Source: Heterotrichella gracilis (lineage: Eukaryota > Sar > Xanthophyceae > Tribonematales > Xanthonemataceae). From it: 28,980 nucleotides of DNA. Every line of letters starts with the position of its first letter. The first letter of the stretch is position 1. Of the stretch, positions 1 through 9,737 are shown piece after piece. The notes under the pieces are model-generated. The model did not search any database and was not told where the DNA came from. It saw only the letters and a program-made list of their open reading frames with translations. The translations under genes were made by a program, and so were the position numbers. The stretch is taken from the NCBI GenBank assembly GCA_032358255.1, contig JAULBX010028438.1:1-28980 (forward strand), read 5' to 3'.

Positions 1-18
1 TGTTGGGCCGGCCCAACA
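1..18. repeat. 18-nt perfect palindrome at window edge
   Basis: The first 18 bases are a perfect inverted repeat: TGTTGGGCC followed by its reverse complement. It sits in non-coding sequence, probably an intron of the partial gene that follows. It may extend beyond the window. No function is claimed. Confidence 0.5.
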
Positions 19-98
19 TGAGAAGGGGGGCTGCGTAGGGTTCATTTAGGGTTCACATTGGGCTTACTTGAGGCTCAGATGTGGTTCCCCCTGCACAG

Positions 99-122
99 GT
101 CCTTACCCACCTGAAGGAGAAG
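99..122 (+). repeat. Partial copy of the acceptor half of exon 193-264
   Basis: The CAG acceptor plus the first eight codons of the exon at 193 are repeated 94 nt upstream, with one base change. After that the copy diverges and runs into stop-containing sequence. The flanking motif GGGTTCATTTAGGGTTC also occurs twice, around 39 and 155. This is the first of many boundary-spanning duplications in the window. Confidence 0.75.
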
Positions 123-192
123 AGCTGTGTTGAGTTTGCTCAGGGTTCGCTAGGGGTTCATTTAGGGTTCTCAAGGAGTCAATTGTGCGCAG

Positions 193-1130
193 GTCCTTGC
201 CCACCTGAAGGAGAAGGTGGGCTACGTGGAGCAGGAGAACCAGGCACTCAAGGACACAGCACAGGTGGGGGATAGTCATATTCTGTTTTTGGCACTGCTT
301 CCAAAACGTCTTCTCCATGGCATATCACACTTCTGTTTGGGTTTACTCATGTCTGGTAGTTATATTCATGCATGTGAGGTCTTACTTGCTTAAATGTTGC
401 CTTTTTTGCTCCCTAGGGCATTGATATAATTTTTTGCTTTAATGAACTTTTTTAAATATCTAATCGCCGCAGGAGCTGCGCGAGGAGGCGCAGCGCACCC
501 GCGGCGAGGTCAAGGTGGCCAAGCGCCAGCGAGACAAGCTGCAGGCAACACTGGCGGGGCTCCAGGAGGACGCAGTGCTTCCGCTCATCCAGGCAATACA
601 CGACCAGCAAGCGGCGGACGCGTCGGGGCCCACAGGGACGAGGAGCGCCAGCGCTGGCAGCAATGGCGGGCGGGGCAGGAGCAAGTCGCAGGTACATGAA
701 TATTTGTTCTTCTGTATTGTATCAGCATGTGTTGCATTATCACGGTGAATTTCACAAGACTGTATTTTTCATTATTTTAAAGGAAGGTCATTTGTTTTAT
801 TTGTTCTGTGAAATCATATTTATTTATCTTCTTTGTCAGGTGCTATCAGTGGGCAAGGGGCCTGGTGGCGCCACTCTAGGCGGGACTAAGCGATCAGAGC
901 CTCAGGGGGGGCCCGGCCCAAAACCCTCCAGCAGAGGAGCCACCCCCCTGGCGGTGAGCGCATCCACCAGCCCCCGCAGACCACAATCGCCCCCCTCAAG
1001 CTCCGCAGCAGCTTTCCGTGCAGTGGCGGGCAGCGGGCGCTCCAGCCCGCCCGATGGCGCGCGCGGGTTTGCCAGCGCGCGCACGCCCACGCTGCTGGCC
1101 TCGCCGATTGGGGGAGTGGAGGAGTGGTGA
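193..1130 (+). CDS. 3' end of an unidentified coiled-coil protein gene (5' part outside window)
   Basis: Three exons join in phase 0: 193-264, 473-691 and 840-1130, with stop TGA at 1128-1130. Each exon is preceded by CAG and followed by GT. Together they encode the last 193 residues of a protein whose start lies upstream of the window. The first two exons are rich in Glu, Lys, Gln and Leu (HLKEKVGYVEQENQALK, then EELREEAQ-like heptads through KRQRDKLQATLAGLQ) and look like a coiled coil. The last exon is a low-complexity Ser/Pro/Gly/Ala tail ending in GGVEEW. I do not recognise the family. A cytoskeletal, centrosomal or vesicle-tether protein would fit the composition, but nothing proves it. 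Gene end and frame are fairly sure; the function is unknown. Confidence 0.6.
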
Positions 1131-1978
1131 GCTGTAGTGGAGTGCATGAGCCACATGGCCCATGTGGATGCACAAGGCTTGTTGTCGACTGATCTGATTC
1201 AGTGTGCAGGCACCGGTGGGTTGACCGTAGCATTTAGCATCAGCCCAGTTTTTGAGCTAGTCATGTTACGTGGAATTTCCATGGTTACAACAGATTCTGA
1301 ACAACGTTGATGTCCTCCTGGGCCAATAGCCCCCGGGATCCACCAACCCCACAGCGCCAATCTGTGCACACCAATAACAGTGGCCCTCCTAGCATCTGAT
1401 GGTTCATTCATTGGCATCCTAGAGACAGAGCTCGCACATGAAATTGGCTGCAGCAATTGCAATACCAGCAGCGCTAGCAACCCAATGGAAATGGCTCTGG
1501 TGTTTGGGCCAACACCAGGCCAGGCCAACACACACGCTCTAATCACCACTCCTGTCGCCAGAATGGCCTTGGCATGACGATGTAAATAGATCAGCTGCAA
1601 TGGACAATTATACTGGCCAGTCAATGCAAGGGATGGCACTGTGCCTTGCCCAGCCATTCGTGCAATGTGCAAAAACTTAAAAGTGCAGACGCTCAACATA
1701 TATTACATATCATTGATCCCCTTGCAGCACACCCCACACCTTGTGCCACCCCTTCCCTGCTGCTTCCAATCCATGTAACCCCCACCCACCCCAACCCCCC
1801 GCCTTCATGCGCTGCAATACCACACCATTGCCACCTCCTTCCCATTGAACCTCATTTAGTATCCCCTGGTGGTCCCACTCCCAAGTCGCCCCTCCCTCTC
1901 CCCTTCTCAAAACCGCTTTCGCTCCCCCTTCCTCGTTCCCTCCCGTCCCCGACAAACTCCGCTTTCGCCTCCGCTGCC
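1131..1978. other. Convergent intergenic region between the coiled-coil gene and PI synthase
   Basis: About 850 nt lie between two stop codons facing each other, so it should hold both 3' UTRs. No conserved coding signal is visible. From about 1722 to 1995 the + strand is a long, nearly pure pyrimidine tract (C/T), so the PI synthase transcript would have a purine-rich 3' end. A short motif CCGCTTTCGC occurs twice, near 1914 and 1960. No RNA gene was seen. Confidence 0.5.
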
Positions 1979-4930
1979 TCATTTCCTCTTTGCCCCCTTT
2001 GCCATGCGCTGCACGTCGTACTGCACCAGGTTCTGTGCAGCGGTGCGCAGCTGGACCATGTTGATAAATTGCTTGATGAGGGTGCCAGGGAGGCAAATGG
2101 CGGCCATGACCGCAGGGAAGGGGATGCCATCGACTGGCACCAGGCCTGCAGGGGGAGAGGACGGCATTCACAACAGAAAAAGAAATGGAGGTGCTTGCAT
2201 GCACCTGCTCTGCGCAGCCAATATGCTGACTGTTAATCTGGTAGGATTGCTGATTGTACGTGACTAGCTTTTCACGCCATGGCTCTACAAGGGTGTTGGG
2301 CAGGCATACTGTGCCAGTGGCGGCCATGACCGCAGGGAAAGGGATGCCATCTACGGGCGCCAGGCCTGCGGGGGGCATGACGCGCCGTTTTAACACATCA
2401 GAAAATACACTGTACTTGGAATTGTTTTTGGCTGTACAGCTTGAAGCGCAAACCGTTTCAACAGGAAACAGTTTTCGTAATGAGCCTGCTATCACGCTAG
2501 GTGGTAGGGCAGTTGAATGCCTGCACTCGCTGTGCACCAGTGCATAAAGGCACAGCTGGAGGGGGCTATTCCTACAAAAAGCCTGTGATGCAATCCCACA
2601 AGGGTAAAGCCAGGCTAGGCACGCACCGTTGAGCGCCTCCAATGCCTGCCGGGGTAATCTGATTGGCACCAAGTAGTGAGTCCGGTACTGCTCCCAATGA
2701 AGGAGGTACAGCTGCAAAATGAGGATTGCTGTCATTCACAAGGCGGGTGGCGAGAAGGGGCGAACGTCCATGCACATGCCTGCTATAGGGCACCACAGCA
2801 TGAGGTTGCACCACCAGGTACAGCAGCTCACAGCACACGCAGCGCACGCCAGGCAAAACCCTATCAAACCCTACGCGGCCTATGCAACATGTAGGGTATG
2901 CACTTTGGGGGCAGCGCACCATTTGGTAGAGCACCTCGCAGCACACCCAGAACAACCCTATATTGAATCCCACTGTAGGGTGTCTACTCTACCAAACCCT
3001 CCCCAAGGGTATCGCACCATTAGGTAGAGCACCTCGCAGCACACGCAGCAGAATCCCATGAACAAGCGGTAGCGGTAGTAGGTGCGCACAACCCAGCTGC
3101 GGCTGGTCACGTCCTGACCGAGAGGAGGGAGCGGTGTTCATTTTTTGTTGATTAGAGATTTGCAAGGGTAATTGGTAGGTGCACACAACCCCAGCTGCGA
3201 AAAATAATGATGAGGTTGTACAGGGTGGGGTGGTTAGTTGAATGATCCTGTAGGACATGCGGGAATGGAAATCTGGGACTAAGACTGAATTTGCAATGGC
3301 GGTCGTTTTCAAGTGATGTGGCCCACACGGCGACTCCTCACCAAGCCGGGTCCAAAATCCACAATCCCTGACTAAATTATTAAAGGAAGGGTGAAAACCA
3401 TATGGTGTGAAATCCACACAGGGGTGGTGGGGATTAAACTACCTTGTGGGCCGAGTTCCCCGTCACGAACGTGGCTAAACCCTGACAAGGGTACCCAAGA
3501 AAATACACAAGATGGACTCAGTATTACCCTACCTTGTGGGATGAGTTCCCCGCCACCAGCGTGGCGTACATCTGGAACCAATGGCTGAACACATCCAGCA
3601 TGAGCAGCCCGATGAAGAGCATGTGCCAGGTGGGGTACAGCATGCATAGGATGGCCAGCAGGCCCGCGGTTGACAGGCGGTCAGTGACCATGTCTAACAC
3701 CGTTCCCATGGTGGAGGTCTGGTTGAAGGTGCGGGCCAGGCGGCCGTCGGTTTCATCGCACACAAACCTGTGGCAGGGGGTGGATGTGGAGTCGAGGTGG
3801 TGGGGATGGAGGGGGTGGGTTAATGGTGGTGTGGGGGAAAGAGGGTGGGGGGTGGGGGGCAGGACTGCCACGTGGAGGGGTGGGTGGGGGGTATTATTCA
3901 CAGTAATATGAGTGGCTAGGGCGGAGAGGTCAGTGACATGGATGACAACAAGTGGCAATTTATTTTCCACCTCATTTTTCTGATCCTCTTCCCGACATCA
4001 AGTGGCGTCAAGCACCCGCAGAACATCTCGTCACCCTAGCCGGGGAAGAGTTTTTGTGCGGGGGCGCTTACCCTATGAAGTAGGCTAGCACACAGTGCAG
4101 CGGGTTGTGTGGGGCTTGGTAGAAGGCGTACAGCGCACACACCACCCGTACATAGCCTGCAAAACCACAGTCAAGGGTGTCACTGGGTAAGAGAGAGGGA
4201 CAGTCCTGCGCAGCGGGATGCAGTGGTGGGCAAACGCCTAAGCATCCCACAACGTGGTATGTATTCCATGCGTTGAAAGCCAACATGCTTGTATGGCGGG
4301 CAAATGATACTGGCGCCTTCTGCAGGTGTGCGGCTCACTAGCTAGAAGTTTGCAAAGGCCAAGGCCCCTTCCTGGGGGCAAGGTGCCTAACCCACATGCT
4401 CAAGCATATAAGTAGCTAATGGGGGGTCAGCATCCCGCAAACAAGGTCAAACTGCTACAGATAGCCAACACATGGTTTCTACAACGTGTGCATGCTGGTA
4501 CCCCAGGGCATTTGGACAGACACAAACAGGGGAACACAAACCCCACGAAACACAGCCAGGTTGCAACCGGGAAGCCAACCAGGCTATGCAAGTATCATGC
4601 TACTATCTACCTACATCCTCTTTCAAGCTTGTTCCTTGAGTGCATTGCAAAAACCGCTGTGGCATGCTTTGAAAAGTGCTGGGAACATGTCGGCAGCCAT
4701 GGCGAACCAAAATATACTTACACTGGCGCATTGGGCTCCGTGTCTTGCGCCACAGATGCAAAATGCAACCATGATGAGCTTTGTTGGTTGCTAAGTTGAG
4801 GATCACTGCAGCACTTGGTAAGGAATATGCTTTGTTATTGCCCGTAATGCATGCATATAGCTGGCGACTCACCCACGAGGTTGGGAAGGAAGAGGTACAC
4901 GTTGGTGTGCCGTTCGAAGAATCCAGCCAT
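1979..4930 (-). CDS. PIS: Phosphatidylinositol synthase (CDP-diacylglycerol-inositol 3-phosphatidyltransferase)
   Basis: Makes phosphatidylinositol from CDP-diacylglycerol and myo-inositol in the ER membrane. Exons in gene order: 4930-4873, 4156-4072, 3767-3533, 3113-3018, 2711-2627 and 2145-1979. Phases agree at every join and give 241 aa; plant PI synthases are of similar size. The CDP-alcohol phosphatidyltransferase signature is complete and correctly spaced: D55-G56-x2-A59-R60-x8-G69-x3-D73-x3-D77 (two aspartates end it). The N-terminus (VYLFLPNLVGYVRVV), SHWFQMYATLVAGNSSHKDV, GFCCVCCEVLYLM and the C-terminal IKQFINMVQLRTAA match plant and animal PI synthases in order. The start is the ATG at 4930, giving MAGFFERHTN. 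Introns 4 and 5 contain partial copies of exons 4 and 6. It is divergent from the gluconokinase gene. Identity is close to certain; the least conserved exon is 5. Confidence 0.95.
2280..2365 (-). repeat. Copy of the acceptor half of PI synthase exon 6
   Basis: Starting at 2365 behind its own CAG, this copy repeats the first 17 or so codons of exon 6 (LxPVDGIPFPAVMAA), 220 nt upstream of the real exon start at 2145. It then drifts: CLPGTL of the real exon appears as CLPNTL after a small insertion, and the catalytic-end helix is lost. The copy keeps an open frame, so it could be read as a decoy exon, but would not give a functional C-terminus. Confidence 0.8.
2812..2975 (-). repeat. Two copies of the donor half of PI synthase exon 4
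   Basis: The segment encoding VCCEVLYxM plus the GT donor is repeated twice downstream of the real exon end at 3018. The nearest copy is offset 98 nt and the next a further 108 nt. The nearer reads WVCCEVLYQM|gt, the farther CVCCELLYLV|gt. Both retain a usable GT. The copies shorten and diverge with distance. Confidence 0.8.
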
Positions 4931-5970
4931 TGCGTCGCGTTGTTTTGCACCCAGTTGCTCGACGTAGGTCAGGAGCTGTAATCGATATGGTTTCACCGAG
5001 GCAGCTGCGAGCTGGATGCCGTGCCCAACATTGCCAGCAAACCTTTGCCAAAGCCTCAGTTCCTCAGAGACGTCTCAGATCGGAACAGGTTTTACAGAAT
5101 AAGCACTCCACAACAGCGCCCACTGCAAGACGTTGGCTTTGCGACATACGTATGTGCCTGCAACTGCTTTGTCAACAAGTTTAAACTCGGCAAACGCACG
5201 GAAGTTAACAACGAGAACCCTTTGACAGGTGGTGCAACGTGATCTTTGTTGTGCTTGGCACAGCGAGGGTTACGTATGTCGACACGCCATTCACGGAACA
5301 ATGTATTTTTCGTCCGTTTTAAACGAAATGGGTGTTTATTTTCCTGACACAGAATAAAATGTTGCAATGCCTGCATGTCTTAACAAAGATGTCCTAGCAG
5401 ACTGGTCTACCTAGCAGATATATTTTTACTAGTGCCCAGAACTTTGCGTGGCCACATTGACGCAACCTGTTTGATCTATCGACATCCGGCCTAAACGTAT
5501 GCATGCATGCCTGCATGCAACCAGGAGTCTGCCTTCAAACTCCTCACAGCACTCTGGCAGCTGTCGCGTTGTCACGTAATCGTCTCCCAGATGGATGGAA
5601 GTCCAGTGCACCAGGCATGCACACAAGTCCAGCCAACACCCATCGCCCATGCTAACAAGGCATGGACACTAAAGAGATAACAGCAGGTACATAGCCAGTT
5701 GAATTCTTGCCACTTAAATTCTTGCAGCTTTACAAAGAGCCCTGAAACGGGTGTGTTCGTAGGCTCTTGAATGTTGATCATCTCTACGAACTACCGCACT
5801 AGGCCGGTAGTACCCATTCACTACTAACTACTGGCTGGGACCCTTACCCGCTCACTACCCACCCTGTGTAGTAGGAATGGCAGTGGGAGAGCTCAAGCAG
5901 TCCCCCCAAGGTGGTCCCTTGTGTGTCTGACGCACAAGGGGGGTACTATTGTGCACGAGAGCAGCTGCTG
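4931..5970. promoter_or_regulatory. Shared upstream region of PI synthase and gluconokinase genes
   Basis: About 1.04 kb separates the two divergent start codons, so both promoters should lie here. No clear TATA box is visible. CATGCATGC-type simple sequence lies near 5500. From about 5785 to 5875 the motif ACTAC/GTAGT recurs many times in both orientations. A hairpin lies at 5916-5940, just before the gluconokinase ATG. No gene is supported; open frames here lack family similarity. Confidence 0.4.
5916..5940 (+). promoter_or_regulatory. Hairpin 31 nt upstream of the gluconokinase ATG
   Basis: CCCTTGTG and CACAAGGG form an 8-bp perfect stem. It extends inward by one G-T and two Watson-Crick pairs to a 3-nt CTG loop. 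It lies in the likely 5' leader, or just upstream of it. It could be a structured leader or a protein-binding palindrome; the sequence alone does not decide. Confidence 0.4.
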
Positions 5971-7984
5971 ATGGACGAGAGCAGCGAGACGCCGCTGGTG
6001 TATATCATCATGGGGCCCTCGGGGTGTGGGAAAAGGTACATACACAGATCCGGCTCAACACCCAAACCCCGAGAGACTGAGGGTGTGCGACGTACGCATG
6101 GCATGCCCAGCGTGTGGGGGGCATATGCATGCCAGGCCATCACCAGTGGGCATTTCTGTTGCTTACGCCACTTCCGGGTGGGCAGGGTGACTATAATGCA
6201 ATAGTCCCCTTGGGGTGGGTCCAGTTCCCTCCCCGCTGCTTTTTTGCCAACCCTCTTGGTGCTCCCCTTGATTCAGCACAGTGGGGACCGAGCTGGCGCA
6301 CGCCCTGGGATGCGAATTTGTGGAAGGGGATGCGTTCCACTCCCCTGAAAACATAGGTAGATACCATGTTGTTGACAGGGGAAATCGTGACTGCAAAAAT
6401 GTCTATCAACACTAGTCACAGCCCATAGCCACAGCTGCCGTCACAATGAATGTTCTTTTACTTACACCTGGACGGTGGTCTGTGGGTGTATCATTTTCTT
6501 CTTAGATTTGCAATACACCATACACATATAATTCCTGCCACAGCCACAAGTTATGCTCCTATTTTAGTCCATTCACCGCCCCAGCCATTGAACTGCCGCA
6601 TGCAACCACGCAGCCAAAATGTCGGCTGGCATCCCCTTGACCGATGACGATCGCTCCCCCTGGCTGACTCGCCTGGCCCTCATGGTGCAACAACGCCTGG
6701 ACAGGTAACTTGTTACCCATTGTCTACAATGTGTATGACTTGAATATGTAAAAGAATATGCTTGCCTTGATGAAAGTTGTATGCGCACTTGACAAACCTC
6801 ACCGTTGCCAGTGGCGCTAATGTAACAACATCTGGACAGGTAACCACCAATGCGTGCAGTGCTTCAACATGCATTAAAACCCTACGCCCTGGTTCAGCCT
6901 GACCACCCTTTGCCCTGGAACCCGCACTGTGCCCAAGCTGATGCCATGCCCTGGTCTGAACCCTACAAAGTGGTTTTGTGGTTTTGCAGCCGCCAGCTCA
7001 TGGTGATGTCATGCTCAGCGCTCAAACCGGCGTACAGGCGACAGCTGGCAGGGGATGGACATACGGCGCACATGGTGGCATTTGTGAGTATCAAAAAGTA
7101 TCCTACACCCACTCAGTCATATTCTCCAATTCTAAGGAATTGATGTCTAGCTTCAGGATGTTAGGAGTTTTGTTTGCACCAGGTCATCCTGGAGGCCCAG
7201 TAACTTAGTGGTCTGCAAGCGCAGTTTATTCCACATTCTTTCCAATTTATTTTTATTATCCTGTTTATATTCCTTTAGTTTGCGCCAAGGTCCTGATTCA
7301 CTGGCTTTCGCTATTCCGAATATGGCATATCTTTTACTTCAAATCCCAGGTCCTCCTGAGGCCCAGTCACATGGAGCTGCACATTAATCAATTTGAGTAT
7401 ACTGTCAGTTTTAGACAAATTCTTTAATTTCATTATTTTGCTCCCAGGTCCTCCTGAGGCCCAGTGACGATGAGCTCCGGCTGCGCATGGAGGCGCGCGC
7501 GGCCGCCGGGGCACATTTCATGGCCCCCCTGCTGCTGCAATCCCAGCTGCAGGCGCTGGAGTTCCAGCCCCAGGAGATGTACATGGCATGGGTGGACCAA
7601 GGCACAGGTGGGGTCATATGCCAAAACATTTTTTGTTGTTGCCCTTCATGTACCAAAATCCGCTCCTGATTTTCATTAAAGCAAATCATCCCCTCAGGAG
7701 GTGGGATACCTCCCACCGCCAGTGCTGCCTCCCCCTACCACCCACCACCCCTTGCCGCACATGCGCTGCCCTCCCCACGACCACCATCCACTTGTGCGGC
7801 GCAGGCGCTCCTTTCCCCACCCCCCACCACATCGCCAGCCAGCTGGCAGCAGCACGCACACGCCACCTGGCGTCCTGACCACCACCCGGACCACCCTGAT
7901 GCACCCTCTATCACATCAGGGGGGGAGTTGCAAGGGTCACCCATGAGAGGGATTGCTGAGGCGATAGGTTCTCCAAATGTGTAG
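5971..7984 (+). CDS. Gluconokinase (gluconate kinase, P-loop family) with extended tail
   Basis: Phosphorylates D-gluconate to 6-phosphogluconate using ATP, feeding the pentose phosphate pathway. Exons: 5971-6035, 6277-6356, 6614-6704, 6990-7083, 7448-7607 and 7698-7984, with phases consistent throughout, giving 258 aa. Walker A is GPSGCGKS at residues 15-22, its Ser codon split by intron 1. Family blocks follow in order: GDAFHSPENIAKMSAGIPLTDDDR (the gluconate-binding and hallmark region), CSALKPAYRRQL, then VLLRPSDDELRLRM and the HFM-x5-LQSQxxALE block. The ATG at 5971 is chosen because it sits just before the conserved beta strand; the frame is open further upstream with no similarity. Exon 6 adds about 95 Pro/His/Ala-rich residues not found in typical gluconokinases. 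Its frame is the one dictated by the phase-1 donor at 7607. Core identity is very secure; exon 6 is moderately so. Confidence 0.93.
6805..6845 (+). repeat. Copy of the donor half of gluconokinase exon 3
   Basis: The end of exon 3 (encoding QQRLD plus AG and the donor GTAAC) is repeated 135 nt downstream as CAACATCTGGACAG|GTAACC. The preceding bases are only weakly similar. The GT is retained. Confidence 0.6.
7183..7382 (+). repeat. Three copies of the acceptor half of gluconokinase exon 5
   Basis: The acceptor plus the start of exon 5 (VLLRPS) recurs with exon-equivalent starts at 7183, 7290 and 7350, ahead of the real exon at 7448. The copy at 7350 (offset 98 nt) matches the real junction over about 24 nt, including TCCCAG, then diverges. 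It would read 25 codons to a TAA if used. The older copies are shorter and more divergent. The splicing machinery must choose between near-identical acceptors here. Confidence 0.8.
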
Positions 7985-9737
7985 TACTACAGAATGCCAT
8001 GCAAGCCCAAAGCCACAGACTTTGGTTGTACGTCGCTCATCGGTACCGGATTTTTGTCCCCGAGAAGCTCTCCTGTCAACCCCTGGGACCTGGCCCGCTG
8101 CACAATGTCATTGACGTAACTCACGCAGAATTTGACTCGGCGATAACTGAAGCTATCAGAAAACTAATTCGCCCTTGTGCGTTCCCTTTCTTTCCGGAAG
8201 CTTCTTTTTCTACAGCATGTGCCTCCAGGGTGATGAGGCAGGCTGCGAACTTGGAGATCGTAATAATTATTTTGAACTCAGCATTTATTTAATACCCCTG
8301 TTTTCGCCACCCCACGTGGTTCTTCTTTAATCCCTCTCAGACCCTCCACTATTTCCCCCCATGCCACCACTCCGTCCACCACTGCTTTTTTCCCCCCAAG
8401 GGAGGGGTTCCCTGACTGACTTGACTTGGGGGCTATGCGTAGTTGCTATGCCACCGTATTTACGCCTTTGGCGTCTGTTTTCTTTTCTTTTCTTTTCTAC
8501 CCACTCGTGATCACTCTGTGTGTGTGTGTCGACGGTGTGCTGTACCCAGGCCATGATTCCAGTTATTCCTATTCATACAATAATTGTAATCTAATTATTA
8601 GATAATGATGTCACGTTAGCACCGTGCGATTAGTAATCTGGTTGTACCGTACAATGTCAGTAACTGCTGGAGCGTCCGCATGTAAGCCTTAGTAAGTCAT
8701 TACTAGTAATACAATGTGCAACTGTTGCAGCATACGCTAATTGTGACCCTCATTCCCGAGCGGCCACAATTGCTAATTAAAAATCTAACAGGGCCACGTT
8801 GAAACCATGTGGAAGACAGGGCTAGTAACAAGCCGATTTAATAAGCAAATAGACTAAGTACAACTTGTATCATACCCGCAATCTGAGCAATACAATGTCG
8901 TAGGGCATTGAATGCATTGAATTTCAGCACATTTAGGTCAATTGAGGCCAATGTTGTCAATGACCCAGCAGTGCATTGAATGCATCGCTGCCAAGCATTG
9001 GGGCATAATGCGTCAACCCAACAGCATACGGCACGATTTCAAAACCAACCAGAGTCCTCAATGCTGTTACTTTGAGCCAAGTCCAAGTTTGAAGCCAAAG
9101 CACACAAATAGCAACGCGCTATTGCGGCTGTGATTGCCATCGCGTTGTGGCAACCCGTTAAATTCCTGACAATTGCAATGTAAAAATAGAGAAAATCAGC
9201 AATACGGTGATGACCCACCCTCCCCTCTTTCCTGATGCCCGCTCCCATGGTCCCCAACCCCAGCACAACCCCATTACCCTACCGGGCACTTGTCGCCCTA
9301 ACATCAGGGCATCACCCCATAAAGGCAATCGTCACCCTAGTACCCCACCCGCACCCCTTCCAACAGCCTGTACGGCATCCCCATTGCTACCTAGGCCTGG
9401 CACAACTGTTACACTTCAGGGGTTGGGCCAACTGTAGATTCCAGCCCCGACACAACCATTACCCTGTAGGGTATTCGCCCCTACCAGCCCCGCCCCAGCC
9501 ATTACACCTGTAGGGTATTTGCCCTTCCTCACCCTTCCTACAGTTTGCTGGGGCCCCCCATCATCCCCAACCCCGGCACAGCAGTCAGCCTGCCCCGCCT
9601 TTGCACTTTGTTGGCGGCCTTGGTGGCATTTGTGCACATCCCTGAGGCTGCCATTCACAGCCCAAGTGCTTTCCCCGTCGCACCATTGGCGCCAACCATT
9701 ATCGCAGCAATAATGGTCGCGGCCCAGCAGCTCCCCT
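7985..9737. other. Convergent intergenic region between gluconokinase and the phospho-lyase gene
   Basis: About 1.75 kb between facing stop codons. It holds a TTTTC-type pyrimidine repeat near 8478-8500, a (TG)n microsatellite near 8516-8530, and a 15-nt palindrome at 8589-8603. From 9245 to 9540 there are degenerate repeats of a motif containing CCATTACCCTGTAGGGTATT. They run into a copy of the last phospho-lyase exon. I see no gene with family support and no tRNA. Confidence 0.4.
9541..9615 (-). repeat. Copy of the 3' end of the phospho-lyase last exon, including its stop codon
   Basis: Sequence encoding the last residues of the enzyme ([12 protein letters not shown] through the TAG) is repeated at an offset of exactly 200 nt downstream of the gene end at 9738, with few changes. 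It shows that the duplications cross stop codons as well as splice junctions. Confidence 0.8.

Noticed and set aside
2280..2365. Mutually exclusive alternative exon 6 of PI synthase
   Set aside because: No good donor is visible after it, and the conserved C-terminal helix is missing. A decayed duplicate explains it better.
1710..2735. 341-codon open frame on the - strand
   Set aside because: It contains PI synthase exon 5 and the exon 6 copy, but reads real exon 6 in the wrong frame. It is an open intron region, not a separate gene.
7701..7946. Alternative frame of the gluconokinase last exon
   Set aside because: The phase-1 donor at 7607 joined to either nearby acceptor leads into a different frame, which stays open to 7984.
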